Origin: JARRQJ01 sp963810615 | Lineage (GTDB): Bacteria; Pseudomonadota; Gammaproteobacteria; DRLM01 | NCBI GenBank assembly: GCA_963810615.1 | Contig: CAWEOA010000008.1 | Coordinates: 868,001 to 932,000, forward strand | Direction: 5' to 3' | Length of the DNA: 64,000 nucleotides | In this document: one piece after another, positions 35,123 through 43,613 of the stretch | How the letters are laid out: each line of letters begins with the position of its first letter | How positions within the stretch are numbered: position 1 is the first letter of the stretch | The notes under the pieces: model-generated | What the model was told of the DNA's origin: nothing | Databases searched by the model: none | What the model saw: the letters and a program-made list of their open reading frames with translations, nothing else | Program-made: the position numbers and the translations under genes

Positions 35123-36115
35123 TCAGCTCCGCTTGCCTTCCTTGGCGGTCAGGCGCAGCAGCAACAATTTGGCTGCGGCCAGGACCAGAAAGGTGATGAC
35201 GAACAGGATCAAGCCCAGGGCGAACAGGGCGGAGGTGTAGGTTGCGCCAACCGCTTCGGTAAATTCATTGGCCAGGCTGGAGGAGATGGTGTTGCTGGGC
35301 ATGAACAGCGAGGCGCTGATTTCATGGGCGTTGCCGATGACGAAGGTGACCGCCATGGTCTCGCCCAAGGCGCGGCCGAGACCGAGCATGATACCGCCGG
35401 CGATGCCGACCTTGGTGTAGGGCAGCACCACATGCCGAACCACCTCCCAGGTGGTGGAGCCCAGGCCGTAGGCCGATTCCTTGAGCAGCGGCGGCACGAC
35501 CTCGAACACGTCGCGCATCACCGAGGAGATGAAGGGGATGACCATGATGGCCAGGATCAATCCCGCCGTGAACACGCCTATGCCCATGGGCGGGCCGTGG
35601 AACAGCAGGCCGACCAGCGGGATATCTCCCAGGTTATCGGTAAGCCAGGGTTGGACATGGTCGGCGAATAGCGGGGCGAACACGAATAATCCCCACATGC
35701 CGTAGATGATACTGGGGATCGCCGCCAATAATTCTACTGCGGTGGCGATGGGGCGCTTTAACCACTGCGGTGACAATTCGGTGATGAATATGGCGATGCC
35801 GAAGCTGACCGGCACGCCGATGAGCATGGCGATGGCCGAGGTGACCAGGGTGCCGAAGATCGCGGGCAGGGCGCCGAAGTTTTCGGTGACCGGATTCCAC
35901 TCGGTGCTGGTGAGGAAGCCCAGGCCGAATTTGTGCAGGGCGGGGAGCGCCCCCATCCACAACGAGACCACGATGGCGACCACCATCGCAAAGACGATGA
36001 ATGCGCTCAGACGGGTAATGTTCTTGAAGAGGCCGTCAACGAGACCGCCAAGACGGAAGTTGAACGCCAAGAGGTTTGCTGCGGGTGGGCTGCTCACACT
36101 ATTCCCCTCACACAT
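35123..36115 (-). CDS. pstC: Phosphate ABC transporter permease PstC
   Basis: From the ATG at 36115 (MCEGNSVSSPPAANLLAFNF) it is 330 residues with six or so helices. The loop PPLLKESAYGLGSTTWEVVR, the GLGRALGETMAVTFVIGNAH motif and PSIIYGMWGLFVFAP fit PstC. An upstream extension to 36154 would read through the base of a hairpin and is disfavoured. The 340-bp gap to pstS contains a class I repeat and a terminator-like hairpin, which probably lowers expression of pstCAB-phoU relative to pstS. Confidence 0.94.
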   Translation of the reverse strand: MCEGNSVSSPPAANLLAFNFRLGGLVDGLFKNITRLSAFIVFAMVVAIVVSLWMGALPALHKFGLGFLTSTEWNPVTENFGALPAIFGTLVTSAIAMLIGVPVSFGIAIFITELSPQWLKRPIATAVELLAAIPSIIYGMWGLFVFAPLFADHVQPWLTDNLGDIPLVGLLFHGPPMGIGVFTAGLILAIMVIPFISSVMRDVFEVVPPLLKESAYGLGSTTWEVVRHVVLPYTKVGIAGGIMLGLGRALGETMAVTFVIGNAHEISASLFMPSNTISSSLANEFTEAVGATYTSALFALGLILFVITFLVLAAAKLLLLRLTAKEGKRS

Positions 36116-36137
36116 CAAGAACTTTATAAAAACAATT

Positions 36138-36165
36138 GCGGGAGGGGTAAGCATAACCCTCCCGC
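36138..36165 (-). terminator. Attenuator-like hairpin between pstS and pstC
   Basis: Perfect 9-bp arms GCGGGAGGG / CCCTCCCGC with a 10-base loop. On the minus strand it is followed by AATTGTTTTT. It lies 23 bases before the pstC start. Confidence 0.75.
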
Positions 36166-36201
36166 GCTAATCTTAAAGAAGTTCTGATTGAATCCCTATT
36201 C

Positions 36202-36290
36202 CGTCATTCCGGCGACTACCCAAAGGGCATAAAAACCGGAATCCATGCCTATCAAGAATCTGGACCCCGGCTTCCGCAGGGGTGACGAAT
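36202..36290. repeat. Class I intergenic repeat between pstS and pstC
   Basis: GTCATTCCGGCGACTACCCA with complementary arms AACCGGAATCCATG and GACCCCGGCTTCCGC. A second GC-rich hairpin (CCGCCGCCTC / GAGGCGACGG) lies at 36397-36420. Confidence 0.6.
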
Positions 36291-36455
36291 AACCCAGAGC
36301 TTCCTTAATTTCAATATGATGACAATGCAGTAACGACGGTATTCTGATTATTAAAGTCATCAGCCGGGGAGTTTATCCCATTTCAGCTTATATTTCCGCC
36401 GCCTCTGTCGAGGCGACGGATTATATAATATGCCGCCGGCTTATCACACCTTCAC

Positions 36456-37514
36456 TTATTTCCACACCGCCTGGCCGTTACCGCCCTTGATCTCGCTCTG
36501 CCAGGTATTTTCAACCAGCTTGACGACGCTCATGGGGATGGGTACATAGTCCAGCTGCTCGGCCATCTTGCCGCCATTGTGGTATGACCAGTCGAAGAAC
36601 TTCAAGACGGCCTGGGCCACGTCGGGCTTGGCCTGGTTCTTATACATCAGGATGAAGCTGGCACCGCTGATGGGCCAGGCGCTTTTGCCGGGCTGATCGG
36701 TCAACACCAGGTAATAACCGGGGGCGTGGGCCCAGTCGGCATTGGCCGCTGCGGCCTGGAAGTTTTCACTGGTGGGATCGACGAAGTTACCGTCGCGATT
36801 CTGCAGCTTGATGTGGGTCATCTTGTTCTGCAGGGCATAGGCATATTCTACGTAGCCGATGGAACCCTTGATGCGGCTCACATAGGAGGCCACGCCTTCA
36901 TTACCTTTGCCACCGACGCCGACCGGCCAGGCGACCGCCTTGTCGTTACCGACCTTATCCGCCCAGGACTTACTGACCTTGGTCAGATAGTTGGTGAAGA
37001 TCCAGGTGGTGCCGGAACCATCGGAACGGTGTACCACGCTGATGTCCTTGGAGGGGAGATTCAGACCCTTGTTCAGATCGGTGATGGCCTTGTCGTTCCA
37101 CTTGGTGATCTTGCCCAAGTAGATGTCCGCCAGCACAGCGGGGGAAATTTTGATTTCACCGGCCTTGATGCCGGGGATATTGACGACCGGCACCACGCCG
37201 CCGATGATCATGGGAAATTGCATCAGGCCGGCCTGATCCAACTCCATGTTGGTGAGCGGGGCGTCGGAGGCGCCGAAGTCCACGGTCTTGGATTTGATCT
37301 GTTTGATGCCGCCGCCCGAACCGATGGATTGGTAATTGAGTTTAATGCCGGTCTTCTGATGATAGGCATCGGCCCATTTTGCATAAATGGGGTAGGGGAA
37401 GGTGGCGCCGGCGCCGGCGATCTCCGTTACCTGCGCCGCCATGGCGCCGCCCAGGCCGCCGATGGCCATGAATGCGGCACCTACGATGAGGTGATTAGTC
37501 AGTTTTTTCAACAT
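36456..37514 (-). CDS. pstS: Periplasmic phosphate-binding protein PstS
   Basis: Start fixed at 37514 (MLKKLTNHLIVGAAFMAIGG) by a GGAG ribosome-binding site eight bases upstream; the open frame extends to 37613 without one. 352 residues with a signal peptide ending AMA-AQ. The mature protein opens with ITEIAGAGATFPYPIYAKW-like sequence (phosphate loop ...GAGATFPYP...) and contains SIGSGGGIKQIKS, DFGASDAPL and RSDGSGTTWIFTNYL, which form the phosphate site. It delivers phosphate to PstCA and is the first gene of the operon; Pho-box-like repeats lie 124-141 bases upstream. Confidence 0.95.
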   Translation of the reverse strand: MLKKLTNHLIVGAAFMAIGGLGGAMAAQVTEIAGAGATFPYPIYAKWADAYHQKTGIKLNYQSIGSGGGIKQIKSKTVDFGASDAPLTNMELDQAGLMQFPMIIGGVVPVVNIPGIKAGEIKISPAVLADIYLGKITKWNDKAITDLNKGLNLPSKDISVVHRSDGSGTTWIFTNYLTKVSKSWADKVGNDKAVAWPVGVGGKGNEGVASYVSRIKGSIGYVEYAYALQNKMTHIKLQNRDGNFVDPTSENFQAAAANADWAHAPGYYLVLTDQPGKSAWPISGASFILMYKNQAKPDVAQAVLKFFDWSYHNGGKMAEQLDYVPIPMSVVKLVENTWQSEIKGGNGQAVWK

Positions 37515-37637
37515 AACGAGCTCCTTATTTCTCTCCGATGGGTGTATTGCAAACATATGATGGTGGGTACAACACTTTGTAGACGCACAGGGATTTGTTT
37601 GGTGTCCTGTCATTCAGGCGGCAGTCTACCTGCGCAA

Positions 37638-37655
37638 TATGACAGTTTTGTGACG
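37638..37655 (-). promoter_or_regulatory. Pho-box-like repeats upstream of pstS
   Basis: On the minus strand CGTCACA-aaac-TGTCATA: two 7-mers at 11-bp spacing, the second matching the Pho-box half site. Located between the PilZ gene and pstS. Confidence 0.65.
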
Positions 37656-37701
37656 TAATATTACGCGCACCGGACTGTGTTGCGTGAGCCGTAGGTGGCG
37701 G

Positions 37702-38013
37702 CTACGCCGCATAATGTGTGGCTGCCAGGGCTTGAAAGGCGCCGCGCCGAAAATCCTTGAACATCAAGCCGTAACCATTACGGCTGCGGTGGATCACAAA
37801 GGCCTCCATTTGCTGGATGGTCTGTTTGCCGTCGATCTCCAAGGCGAAACTGAGTTCTACTATGGTTTGTGCGGGGAGCGCAGGATGTTCGACCCCGATG
37901 AAGACGCCTTCCAGACTGATATCGAGAATGTTGGCCGGTATCAATCCGGAAAGGCGATGAAAGACGAAGGCATCCAAGCAAACCGGGTTACGCTTGCTCC
38001 AGCGGTGTTCCAT
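37702..38013 (-). CDS. PilZ-domain protein
   Basis: 103 residues from the ATG at 38013 (MEHRWSKRNPVCLDAF). The c-di-GMP signature is complete: RWSKR (RxxxR) at the N-terminus and DISLEGVF (D/NxSxxG) about 25 residues later, followed by the beta-barrel ending FKDFRRGAFQALAATHYAA. The longer frame to 38202 has no supporting features. PilZ proteins bind c-di-GMP and commonly control motility or exopolysaccharide. It is unlinked to the GGDEF-EAL protein 22 kb away. It lies upstream of pstS on the same strand, but the Pho box between them suggests separate control. Confidence 0.85.
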   Translation of the reverse strand: MEHRWSKRNPVCLDAFVFHRLSGLIPANILDISLEGVFIGVEHPALPAQTIVELSFALEIDGKQTIQQMEAFVIHRSRNGYGLMFKDFRRGAFQALAATHYAA

Positions 38014-38224
38014 GACGATGACGCCTCCATGCTGTGTTGAGCTGTTTGCGGCGGTCAATTCGCCGCTGCGCGGATAAACTGTAAGCATGTAATGTGACAG
38101 TTGTATGGCACTCGCTTGAATTTTTATGAACATCCAGGCGCAGGGGGGAAAGGATTCTGGATCACGCACTTGCCGGACGCAGCGTGACGCTTGCGAAAAC
38201 ACGGCATGATCGTTAATGCCGCAT

Positions 38225-38404
38225 TGTCATTTCGAACACAGGGATTAGTGCACTACGATTAGAGATTCATTATCCGGATAGTGACGCGGAATGAAGATTT
38301 CTCACTGCGTTCGAAATGACACTGAGACGGTGAGTGAGTACCCAGCCATCGGAGCGATGTCTCGACATTGTTATTGTGTCATTTCGAGCGCAGCGAGAAA
38401 TCTT
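38225..38404. repeat. Class II intergenic repeats, three copies
   Basis: GTCATTTCGAACACAGGGAT (38225), TTTCTCACTGCGTTCGAAAT (inverted, ending 38320) and GTCATTTCGAGCGCAGCGAG (38378). Near 38480-38510, CGGAGGATGC / GCATCCTCCG forms a further hairpin downstream of sodB. No gene in 38014-38532. Confidence 0.7.
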
Positions 38405-38532
38405 ATAACGTTCAGGCCCCGGACGGGCAGGGCGTTTGTTGCATCGCGCCAGGTTCTCTCGCCAACCCTGCCGTTTGTCGGAGGATGCACATGTTGCAGC
38501 GCATCCTCCGGCAATGCAGCGAAAAGACCTTG

Positions 38533-39111
38533 TCAGCCTTTAAAGTTTTTGGCGACGAAGTCCCAGTTGACGATCTTCCAAAATGTCTCTACGTATTTGG
38601 GACGAGCGTTGCGATAGTCGATGTAGTAGGCGTGTTCCCAGACGTCGCAGGTGAGCAGCGGCTTCTTGCCGTCGGTGAGCGGGCAGCCGGCATTGCCGGT
38701 GCTGACGATCTCCAGATCGCCGGCGGCGTTCTTCACCAGCCAGCCCCAGCCCGAACCGAAGGTGGTGATGGCGGTTTGCGAAAACTTCTGCTTGAACTCA
38801 TCGATGGAGCCGAAGGATTTATTGATGGCGGCGGCCAGCTCACCGCCGGGTTCGCCGCCCTTAGGGCTCAGGCAATTCCAATAGAAGCTATGGTTCCAAA
38901 TCTGGGCGGCGTTGTTGAAGACACCGCCGGAGGATTTTTTGATGATCTCTTCCAGGGACAGCTTTTCGAACTCGGTCCCGGGGATGAGCTTGTTGAGATT
39001 ATCGACATAGGTCTTGTGATGTTTGCCGTAGTGGAATTCCAGAGTCTCGCGGGAAATATGCGGCTCCAGGGCATCCATGGCATAAGGCAGTTCGGGTAAT
39101 TTATGTTCCAT
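38533..39111 (-). CDS. sodB: Superoxide dismutase [Fe]
   Basis: 192 residues from the ATG at 39111 (MEHKLPELPYAMDALEPHIS). Metal ligands are visible: His in HYGKHHKTYV, His in WNHSFYWNCL, and Asp and His in CDVWEHAYYIDYRN. TTFGSGWGWLVKN and the absence of Mn-type signature residues indicate the iron form. It dismutates superoxide in the cytoplasm. The frame extends to 39156 but the first 15 residues are not part of the fold. It stands alone between intergenic repeats. Confidence 0.94.
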   Translation of the reverse strand: MEHKLPELPYAMDALEPHISRETLEFHYGKHHKTYVDNLNKLIPGTEFEKLSLEEIIKKSSGGVFNNAAQIWNHSFYWNCLSPKGGEPGGELAAAINKSFGSIDEFKQKFSQTAITTFGSGWGWLVKNAAGDLEIVSTGNAGCPLTDGKKPLLTCDVWEHAYYIDYRNARPKYVETFWKIVNWDFVAKNFKG

Positions 39112-39385
39112 TTTCGTTCTCCTGTTGTTATCTCTGTCCAGTGTACTCATCGCCACGCTCGCTTACGCCGCGACATCGTGTTCGGTTGAAGAAAAGTAAA
39201 TTATTCCCGTCGTGGGACGCATGTTTGAATGGCAAATAGGTAAGGTTTGCGGGTCGTGCAAGTGAGACCAAGTCTAAAGGACTCGGGTTTTCAGTTCAAG
39301 CTCCAGGCGGCGCCGGTGGAATGCGTCATTTTGTCTGGAACTTAACAAGCTCCATTCGTGTGCTCTTAGACATATTTGGAACGTT

Positions 39386-39452
39386 CCCTACACCCTTCGC
39401 TTCGCTCTTCCCTCCGGAATTTATGCCCTTTGGGGGGAAAGGACAGGATGAG
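39386..39452. repeat. Class III intergenic repeat
   Basis: CACCCTTCGCTTCGCTCTTC with AAAGGACAGGATGAGGGGAG; same family as at 12, 20.6 and 51.7 kb. Confidence 0.65.
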
Positions 39453-39485
39453 GGGAGTAAATACTAGGGAAGATCCGATTAATTC

Positions 39486-39570
39486 GTCATTCCGGGCGTA
39501 GCGTAGCGGAGACCCGGAATCCAGTGCCTTTAATTCATGGGGCTGGATTCCGGCGTGCGCCGGAATGACG
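39486..39570. repeat. Class I intergenic repeat, inverted pair
   Basis: GTCATTCCGGGCGTAGCGTA and GCGTGCGCCGGAATGAC face each other over 85 bp. The same core with the same flanking words (AGACCCGGAATCCAGTGCCT) occurs at 46.7 kb. Confidence 0.75.
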
Positions 39571-39651
39571 TCGTAAAGAATTATTCAGATCCTTCCCTAG
39601 GCAATGCTGTTCGAGCATTGATCCCCTCGCCCCTGTTATCCCGCCGGGGTG

Positions 39652-39729
39652 CACGAAAACAGTGTGCACCCGTTCAGCGGGGAAAAGGTTCACTGGACCT
39701 TTTCCTTTTTCCGCCTCACCTCCCTGAGG
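39652..39729. repeat. Double-hairpin element, copy B
   Basis: Hairpin 1: GGGTGCAC / GTGCACCC. Hairpin 2: GGAAAAGGTTC-act-GGACCTTTTCC. It is followed by a class III module to 39758. Second copy of the element at 32460-32538. Confidence 0.65.
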
Positions 39730-39795
39730 GAAGAGCGAAGCGAAGGGTGCGGGGGCCAAGCTGCATTTCCTGGTGACGATCGCTTAAGGTTGGGC

Positions 39796-41367
39796 ATGGA
39801 AGTTGTATATCATAACGCTATGAACCCGATCGAACTCAGCCTGTTTTCCAGCCGCATCGCCGCGGTGTGCGACGAAATGGGGGCGGTGCTGCAGCGTGCC
39901 GCGCTGTCGTCCAACATTAAGGATCGCCTCGATTTTTCCTGTGCGGTATTCGATCCGCATGGACTGCTGTGCGCACAGGCGGCGCATATCCCGGTGCACT
40001 TGGGGAGCATGGCCTATGCCATGCAGGGCATCGTGGGGAGTCTGGAATGGCGTCCCGGCGATATGGTGATCGTCAATGATCCCTATCTGGGCGGCACTCA
40101 TCTTCCCGACGTCACGCTTATCGCCCCCTTATTCATCGGCGAAGTCCTGATCGGCTATGTGGCCAACCGCGCCCACCACGCCGACATCGGCGCGCAGTCA
40201 CCGGGATCCATGCCCATTTCGCGAAGTCTGGCGGAAGAGGGCGTGGTCATTCCCCCCTCTTATTTGATGCGCGCCGGGAAAATCGAGGAAGAACTATTGG
40301 CCGCCATCCTCGCCGAAACCGCCAATCCCGCCCACGGCCGCGGTGATTTCGCCGCCCAGATCAGCGCCAACCACAGCGGCGTACGGCGTCTGGGCGAGTT
40401 GGTGGCGGATCTGGGGGTCGAGGATTATTTTCGCGGGCTGGCGGCGCTCAATGACTACGCGGAGCGTTTGGCGGAGAGCGCCCTGCAGGAAATTCCGGAC
40501 GGGGTGTATGCATTCCGCGATGTGATGGATGATGACGGCTTGGGGAATCGGGATATAGAGATCGCCGCCGAGGTGCGCGTCGCGGCCGGCAGGGTGCATG
40601 TGGATTTCACCGGCACCGCCGCGCAGGTGGCCGGTAATATCAATTGCCCCCTGTCGGTGGCGGCGGCGGGTGTCTATTACGTCTTCCGATGCCTGATGCC
40701 CGATTACCTGCCGGATTGCGCCGGCAGTTTCCGGCCCGTCACCATCAGCGCCCCGCCGGGGTGTTTACTCAATGCCCGGCGCCCGGCTGCGGTGGCCGCC
40801 GGCAACGTGGAGACCAGCACCCGGGTGGTGGATGTGGTCATGGGGGCGCTGGCCCAGGCCCTTCCCGCGCGTATCCCCGCGGCGAGCCAGGGCAGCATGA
40901 ACAATATCGCCATGGGCTCGCGGCACGGTTCGCGCCCCTGGGATTATTATGAAACCCTGGGCGGCGGCATGGGGGCCGGACCCGATGGCGGCGGCCTGAG
41001 CGCCGTGCAGACCCATATGACCAATACCCGCAACACGCCTATTGAAAGCCTGGAGATGCATTTCCCCTTACGCATCCGCCGTTACGCCATACGCCATGGC
41101 TCCGGCGGGGTGGGGCGTCGGCCCGGGGGGGACGGCCTGGTGCGTGAGTTCGAGTTCCTGGAGGATACCGAGGTGACGCTGATCACCGAGCGCCGCAGCC
41201 ACCGGCCCTGGGGTTTACAAGGCGGCGGGGCCGGTGCCGCGGGCAGCAATTATTTGCTGGATGAAGCACTGCCCGCCAAGGTGAGTCTCCATGTCCGGGC
41301 GGGGCAGCGTTTGGTGGTGAACACCCCCGGTGGCGGGGCGTGGGGCGTAATTGTAGATCCTGAGTAA
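39796..41367 (+). CDS. Hydantoinase B / oxoprolinase family protein (HyuB-like)
   Basis: 523 residues from the ATG at 39796, with AAGG seven bases upstream. The family N-terminus itself (MNPIELSLFSSRIAAVCDEM) starts eight codons later at 39820. Motifs: SSNIKDRLDFSCAVFDP, VIVNDPYLGGTHLPDV, ANRAHHADIGAQSPGSMP, and NVETSTRVVDVVMGAL, all typical of N-methylhydantoinase B / acetone-carboxylase-like subunits that hydrolyse cyclic amides with ATP. The HyuA partner, normally adjacent, is absent from this window, and upstream DNA is all intergenic repeat. The substrate is unknown. The frame upstream to 39649 translates repeat and is excluded. Confidence 0.88.
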   Translation: MEVVYHNAMNPIELSLFSSRIAAVCDEMGAVLQRAALSSNIKDRLDFSCAVFDPHGLLCAQAAHIPVHLGSMAYAMQGIVGSLEWRPGDMVIVNDPYLGGTHLPDVTLIAPLFIGEVLIGYVANRAHHADIGAQSPGSMPISRSLAEEGVVIPPSYLMRAGKIEEELLAAILAETANPAHGRGDFAAQISANHSGVRRLGELVADLGVEDYFRGLAALNDYAERLAESALQEIPDGVYAFRDVMDDDGLGNRDIEIAAEVRVAAGRVHVDFTGTAAQVAGNINCPLSVAAAGVYYVFRCLMPDYLPDCAGSFRPVTISAPPGCLLNARRPAAVAAGNVETSTRVVDVVMGALAQALPARIPAASQGSMNNIAMGSRHGSRPWDYYETLGGGMGAGPDGGGLSAVQTHMTNTRNTPIESLEMHFPLRIRRYAIRHGSGGVGRRPGGDGLVREFEFLEDTEVTLITERRSHRPWGLQGGGAGAAGSNYLLDEALPAKVSLHVRAGQRLVVNTPGGGAWGVIVDPE

Positions 41368-41485
41368 AGTATGAGACAATTCGATATCACCGTAATCTGC
41401 GTTTTGATGCTGTATAGGCGCACGCCGCCGACACGTTCTTGGACATGCATGAGTGAGTCAGGTCAAATCTTCGAGGTATAAGTCA

Positions 41486-41830
41486 ATGGAAGTAATGGAA
41501 TTTATTAAGCAACAAGTTGAAACGAATCCGGTGGTGATCTTTATGAAGGGCACCCCCGATTTTCCGCAGTGCGGGTTCTCCGCGCGCACGGCCCAGGCCC
41601 TGGCGGCCTGCGGCGAGAAGTTCGCCGCCGTGAATATCTTTGAGAATCCCGAGGTGCACCGGAATTTGCCGTCTTACTCCAATTGGCCGACGTTTCCCCA
41701 GGTGTTCATCGGTGGTCAGCTGGTCGGCGGCTGCGACATCACGCTGGAGTTGTTTCAACGGGGCGAGTTGCAGAAACTGGTGAAGGCGGCGGTGGAAAAG
41801 TCGCAGCAGGCCGGTGTGGCCGCCGGCTGA
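41486..41830 (+). CDS. grxD: Monothiol glutaredoxin Grx4
   Basis: 114 residues from the ATG at 41486, with GAGG 9-10 bases upstream. The active-site CGFS is in FPQCGFSARTAQALAAC, and NWPTFPQVFIGGQLVGGCD is the glutathione-binding region. Monothiol CGFS glutaredoxins carry [2Fe-2S] clusters bound with glutathione and donate them in iron-sulfur assembly. The open frame extends upstream to 41453 but has no ribosome-binding site there. A strong terminator follows 28 bases after the stop. Confidence 0.95.
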   Translation: MEVMEFIKQQVETNPVVIFMKGTPDFPQCGFSARTAQALAACGEKFAAVNIFENPEVHRNLPSYSNWPTFPQVFIGGQLVGGCDITLELFQRGELQKLVKAAVEKSQQAGVAAG

Positions 41831-41857
41831 TTGGCTCTCGTTACAGATCCTTAGCGT

Positions 41858-41885
41858 AAGGGGCTCGTCAGAGCCCCTTTTTATT
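41858..41885 (+). terminator. Rho-independent terminator after grxD
   Basis: AAGGGGCTC-gtca-GAGCCCCTT followed by TTTATTTTG; nine-base-pair stem. Confidence 0.92.
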
Positions 41886-42015
41886 TTGTAAGTCACCGTT
41901 AACTCTCCCATTTCTTCTCCCTGAAGTCCTTGTGGATTAAGCTTGGCTTCAGCATCGGGTATTAAGCTTCCAATTAATAACTAAAGAATACTTATTATTA
42001 AAAATGGAGGCGGGT

Positions 42016-42951
42016 ATGGATAACGGGAATGACAAGGTAAGGGTCTGGGATCCATTGATCAGGATATTTCATTGGACACTGGTGGCGGCATTTACCGTCG
42101 CCTTTTTCACCGATGATGAGGATTTGCTGCTGCCCCACGTGTGGGCGGGCTATGTGGTGGTCGGGTTGCTGATATTCCGTTTGTTATGGGGTTTTGTGGG
42201 CTCGGCCCATGCCCGCTTTTCCGACTTTGCATTCGCGCCGTCGCGGGTGGTGTCATTTCTATGGGATACCTTCCAGGGCGATGCCAAGCGCTACCTGGGG
42301 CACAATCCGGCCGGCGGCTGGATGGTCATACTATTGTTGTTGATGCTGACCCTGCTCAGTATCACCGGTCTGGTGCTCTACGCCGCCGATAATCATGCCG
42401 GACCGCTGGCGGGGCTGATGGCGGGTGCAGGCCGGGATGTGGAGGACGTGTTTGAAGGATTGCACGAATTCTTTGCCAATTTCACCATATTCCTGGTAAT
42501 AATCCATGTAGCCGGGGTGGTGGTGGAAAGTATTCTGCATAAGGAGAATCTGACGTGGTCGATGGTAAGTGGATACAAGCGTTCCGCAGGTGCGGAGCCG
42601 ATGAGCGCCCCTAAGCCTATTGCCAAGACTATCTCGATACTGAGCGGCTTTGTTGCCATTGGGCTGGCCATGGTTGCCATGGGGATGTTAGGCAGCGGGC
42701 ATGAGGTCATGGCCGATCCGCTGGAGCCGAACCTACAAACAAACTTAAAGGACCTGGCGCCCTTGGAACAGCTGATCATCAAAGCCGAGGCCATGCATGC
42801 GGGCAGACTGATCGAAGCCGAGCTGAAAACCATTGACGGGCGGGAAATCTACGAGATCGAGATCCTGGATGACGGCGGCAAGGTATGGGAAACATACTAC
42901 GATGCCCGCAGCGGGGAACTCATCGATCACGAAAAGGAAGAAGATAAGTGA
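42016..42951 (+). CDS. Cytochrome b561-type membrane protein with C-terminal PepSY domain
   Basis: 311 residues from the ATG at 42016, which has GGAGG five bases upstream (an ATG at 42004 does not). Four helices form a cytochrome b561/hydrogenase-type b domain with haem-ligand histidines in RIFHWTLVAAF, LLPHVWAGYVVVG, FEGLHEFFANF and FLVIIHVAGVVV. A fifth helix (about residues 205-230) leads to an ~80-residue domain with PepSY features: LIIKAEAMHAGRLIEAELK, IYEIEILDDGGKVWETYYDA. The gene overlaps the response regulator by four bases, so it belongs to the same operon. Likely a redox-active membrane component whose PepSY tail faces the periplasm (inference). Confidence 0.85.
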   Translation: MDNGNDKVRVWDPLIRIFHWTLVAAFTVAFFTDDEDLLLPHVWAGYVVVGLLIFRLLWGFVGSAHARFSDFAFAPSRVVSFLWDTFQGDAKRYLGHNPAGGWMVILLLLMLTLLSITGLVLYAADNHAGPLAGLMAGAGRDVEDVFEGLHEFFANFTIFLVIIHVAGVVVESILHKENLTWSMVSGYKRSAGAEPMSAPKPIAKTISILSGFVAIGLAMVAMGMLGSGHEVMADPLEPNLQTNLKDLAPLEQLIIKAEAMHAGRLIEAELKTIDGREIYEIEILDDGGKVWETYYDARSGELIDHEKEEDK

Positions 42952-43613
42952 GGATACTGGTCGTAGAGGATGACGCGGTGCTTGGTGAGCGCCTGAAGAA
43001 AGATCTGGGGCACGCCGGCTTTGCGGTGGATCTGACGGACAACGGGATCGATGCCGAGCACATGGGGGACGAGGAACCCTATGACTCGATAGTGCTGGAT
43101 TTGGGACTCCCCAAACGTTCCGGTCTGGAGGTCCTGGCAAACTGGCGCCAGCACGGCAATCGCGTCCCGGTGATCATTCTCACGGCCCGCGACGCCTGGC
43201 ACGAAAAGGTGGAGGGGTTCAAGGCCGGCGCGGACGATTACCTGGGCAAGCCCTTCCATGTGGAAGAACTCCTGGCGCGTATCAATGCCCTGATACGCCG
43301 TGGTCATGGCCAGGCCTCCGGCAATCTGCATGTGGCGGGCCTGACTCTGAACGAGGAACGTCAAGCGGTACTCACCGACAAGGGCGTCGAGATTGAACTC
43401 ACGGGTATCGAGTTTCGTCTGCTGCGTTATTTTATGCTGCATCCCGGACAGATTCTCTCCAAAAGTCGTTTGACCGAGCATGTCTATGATTTCGATTCGG
43501 ACAAGGACAGCAATGTCATGGAGGTTTATATAAATCGTTTGCGTCATAAATTGGGCAAGGAATTGATCACTACGCGTCGTGGACAGGGATATGTCTTCGG
43601 AGCCCTGGATTAA
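42948..43613 (+). CDS. PhoP-like OmpR-family response regulator
   Basis: 221 residues from a GTG that overlaps the upstream stop (GTGA). Receiver domain: ILVVEDDAVLGERL, phospho-Asp in SIVLDLGLPKRSG, Lys in YLGKPFHVEELLARI. The OmpR winged helix ends ITTRRGQGYVFGALD. It is closest in pattern to PhoP/QseB-type regulators. It shares one base with the kinase start (TAATG), so it is translated together with its partner. Targets unknown. Confidence 0.9.
   Translation: MRILVVEDDAVLGERLKKDLGHAGFAVDLTDNGIDAEHMGDEEPYDSIVLDLGLPKRSGLEVLANWRQHGNRVPVIILTARDAWHEKVEGFKAGADDYLGKPFHVEELLARINALIRRGHGQASGNLHVAGLTLNEERQAVLTDKGVEIELTGIEFRLLRYFMLHPGQILSKSRLTEHVYDFDSDKDSNVMEVYINRLRHKLGKELITTRRGQGYVFGALD

Noticed and set aside
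34367..35671. 434-codon open frame on the plus strand
   Set aside because: Antisense to pstA and pstC; no ribosome-binding site or recognisable fold.
36726..37658. 310-codon plus-strand frame
   Set aside because: Antisense to pstS, including its signal peptide and upstream region.
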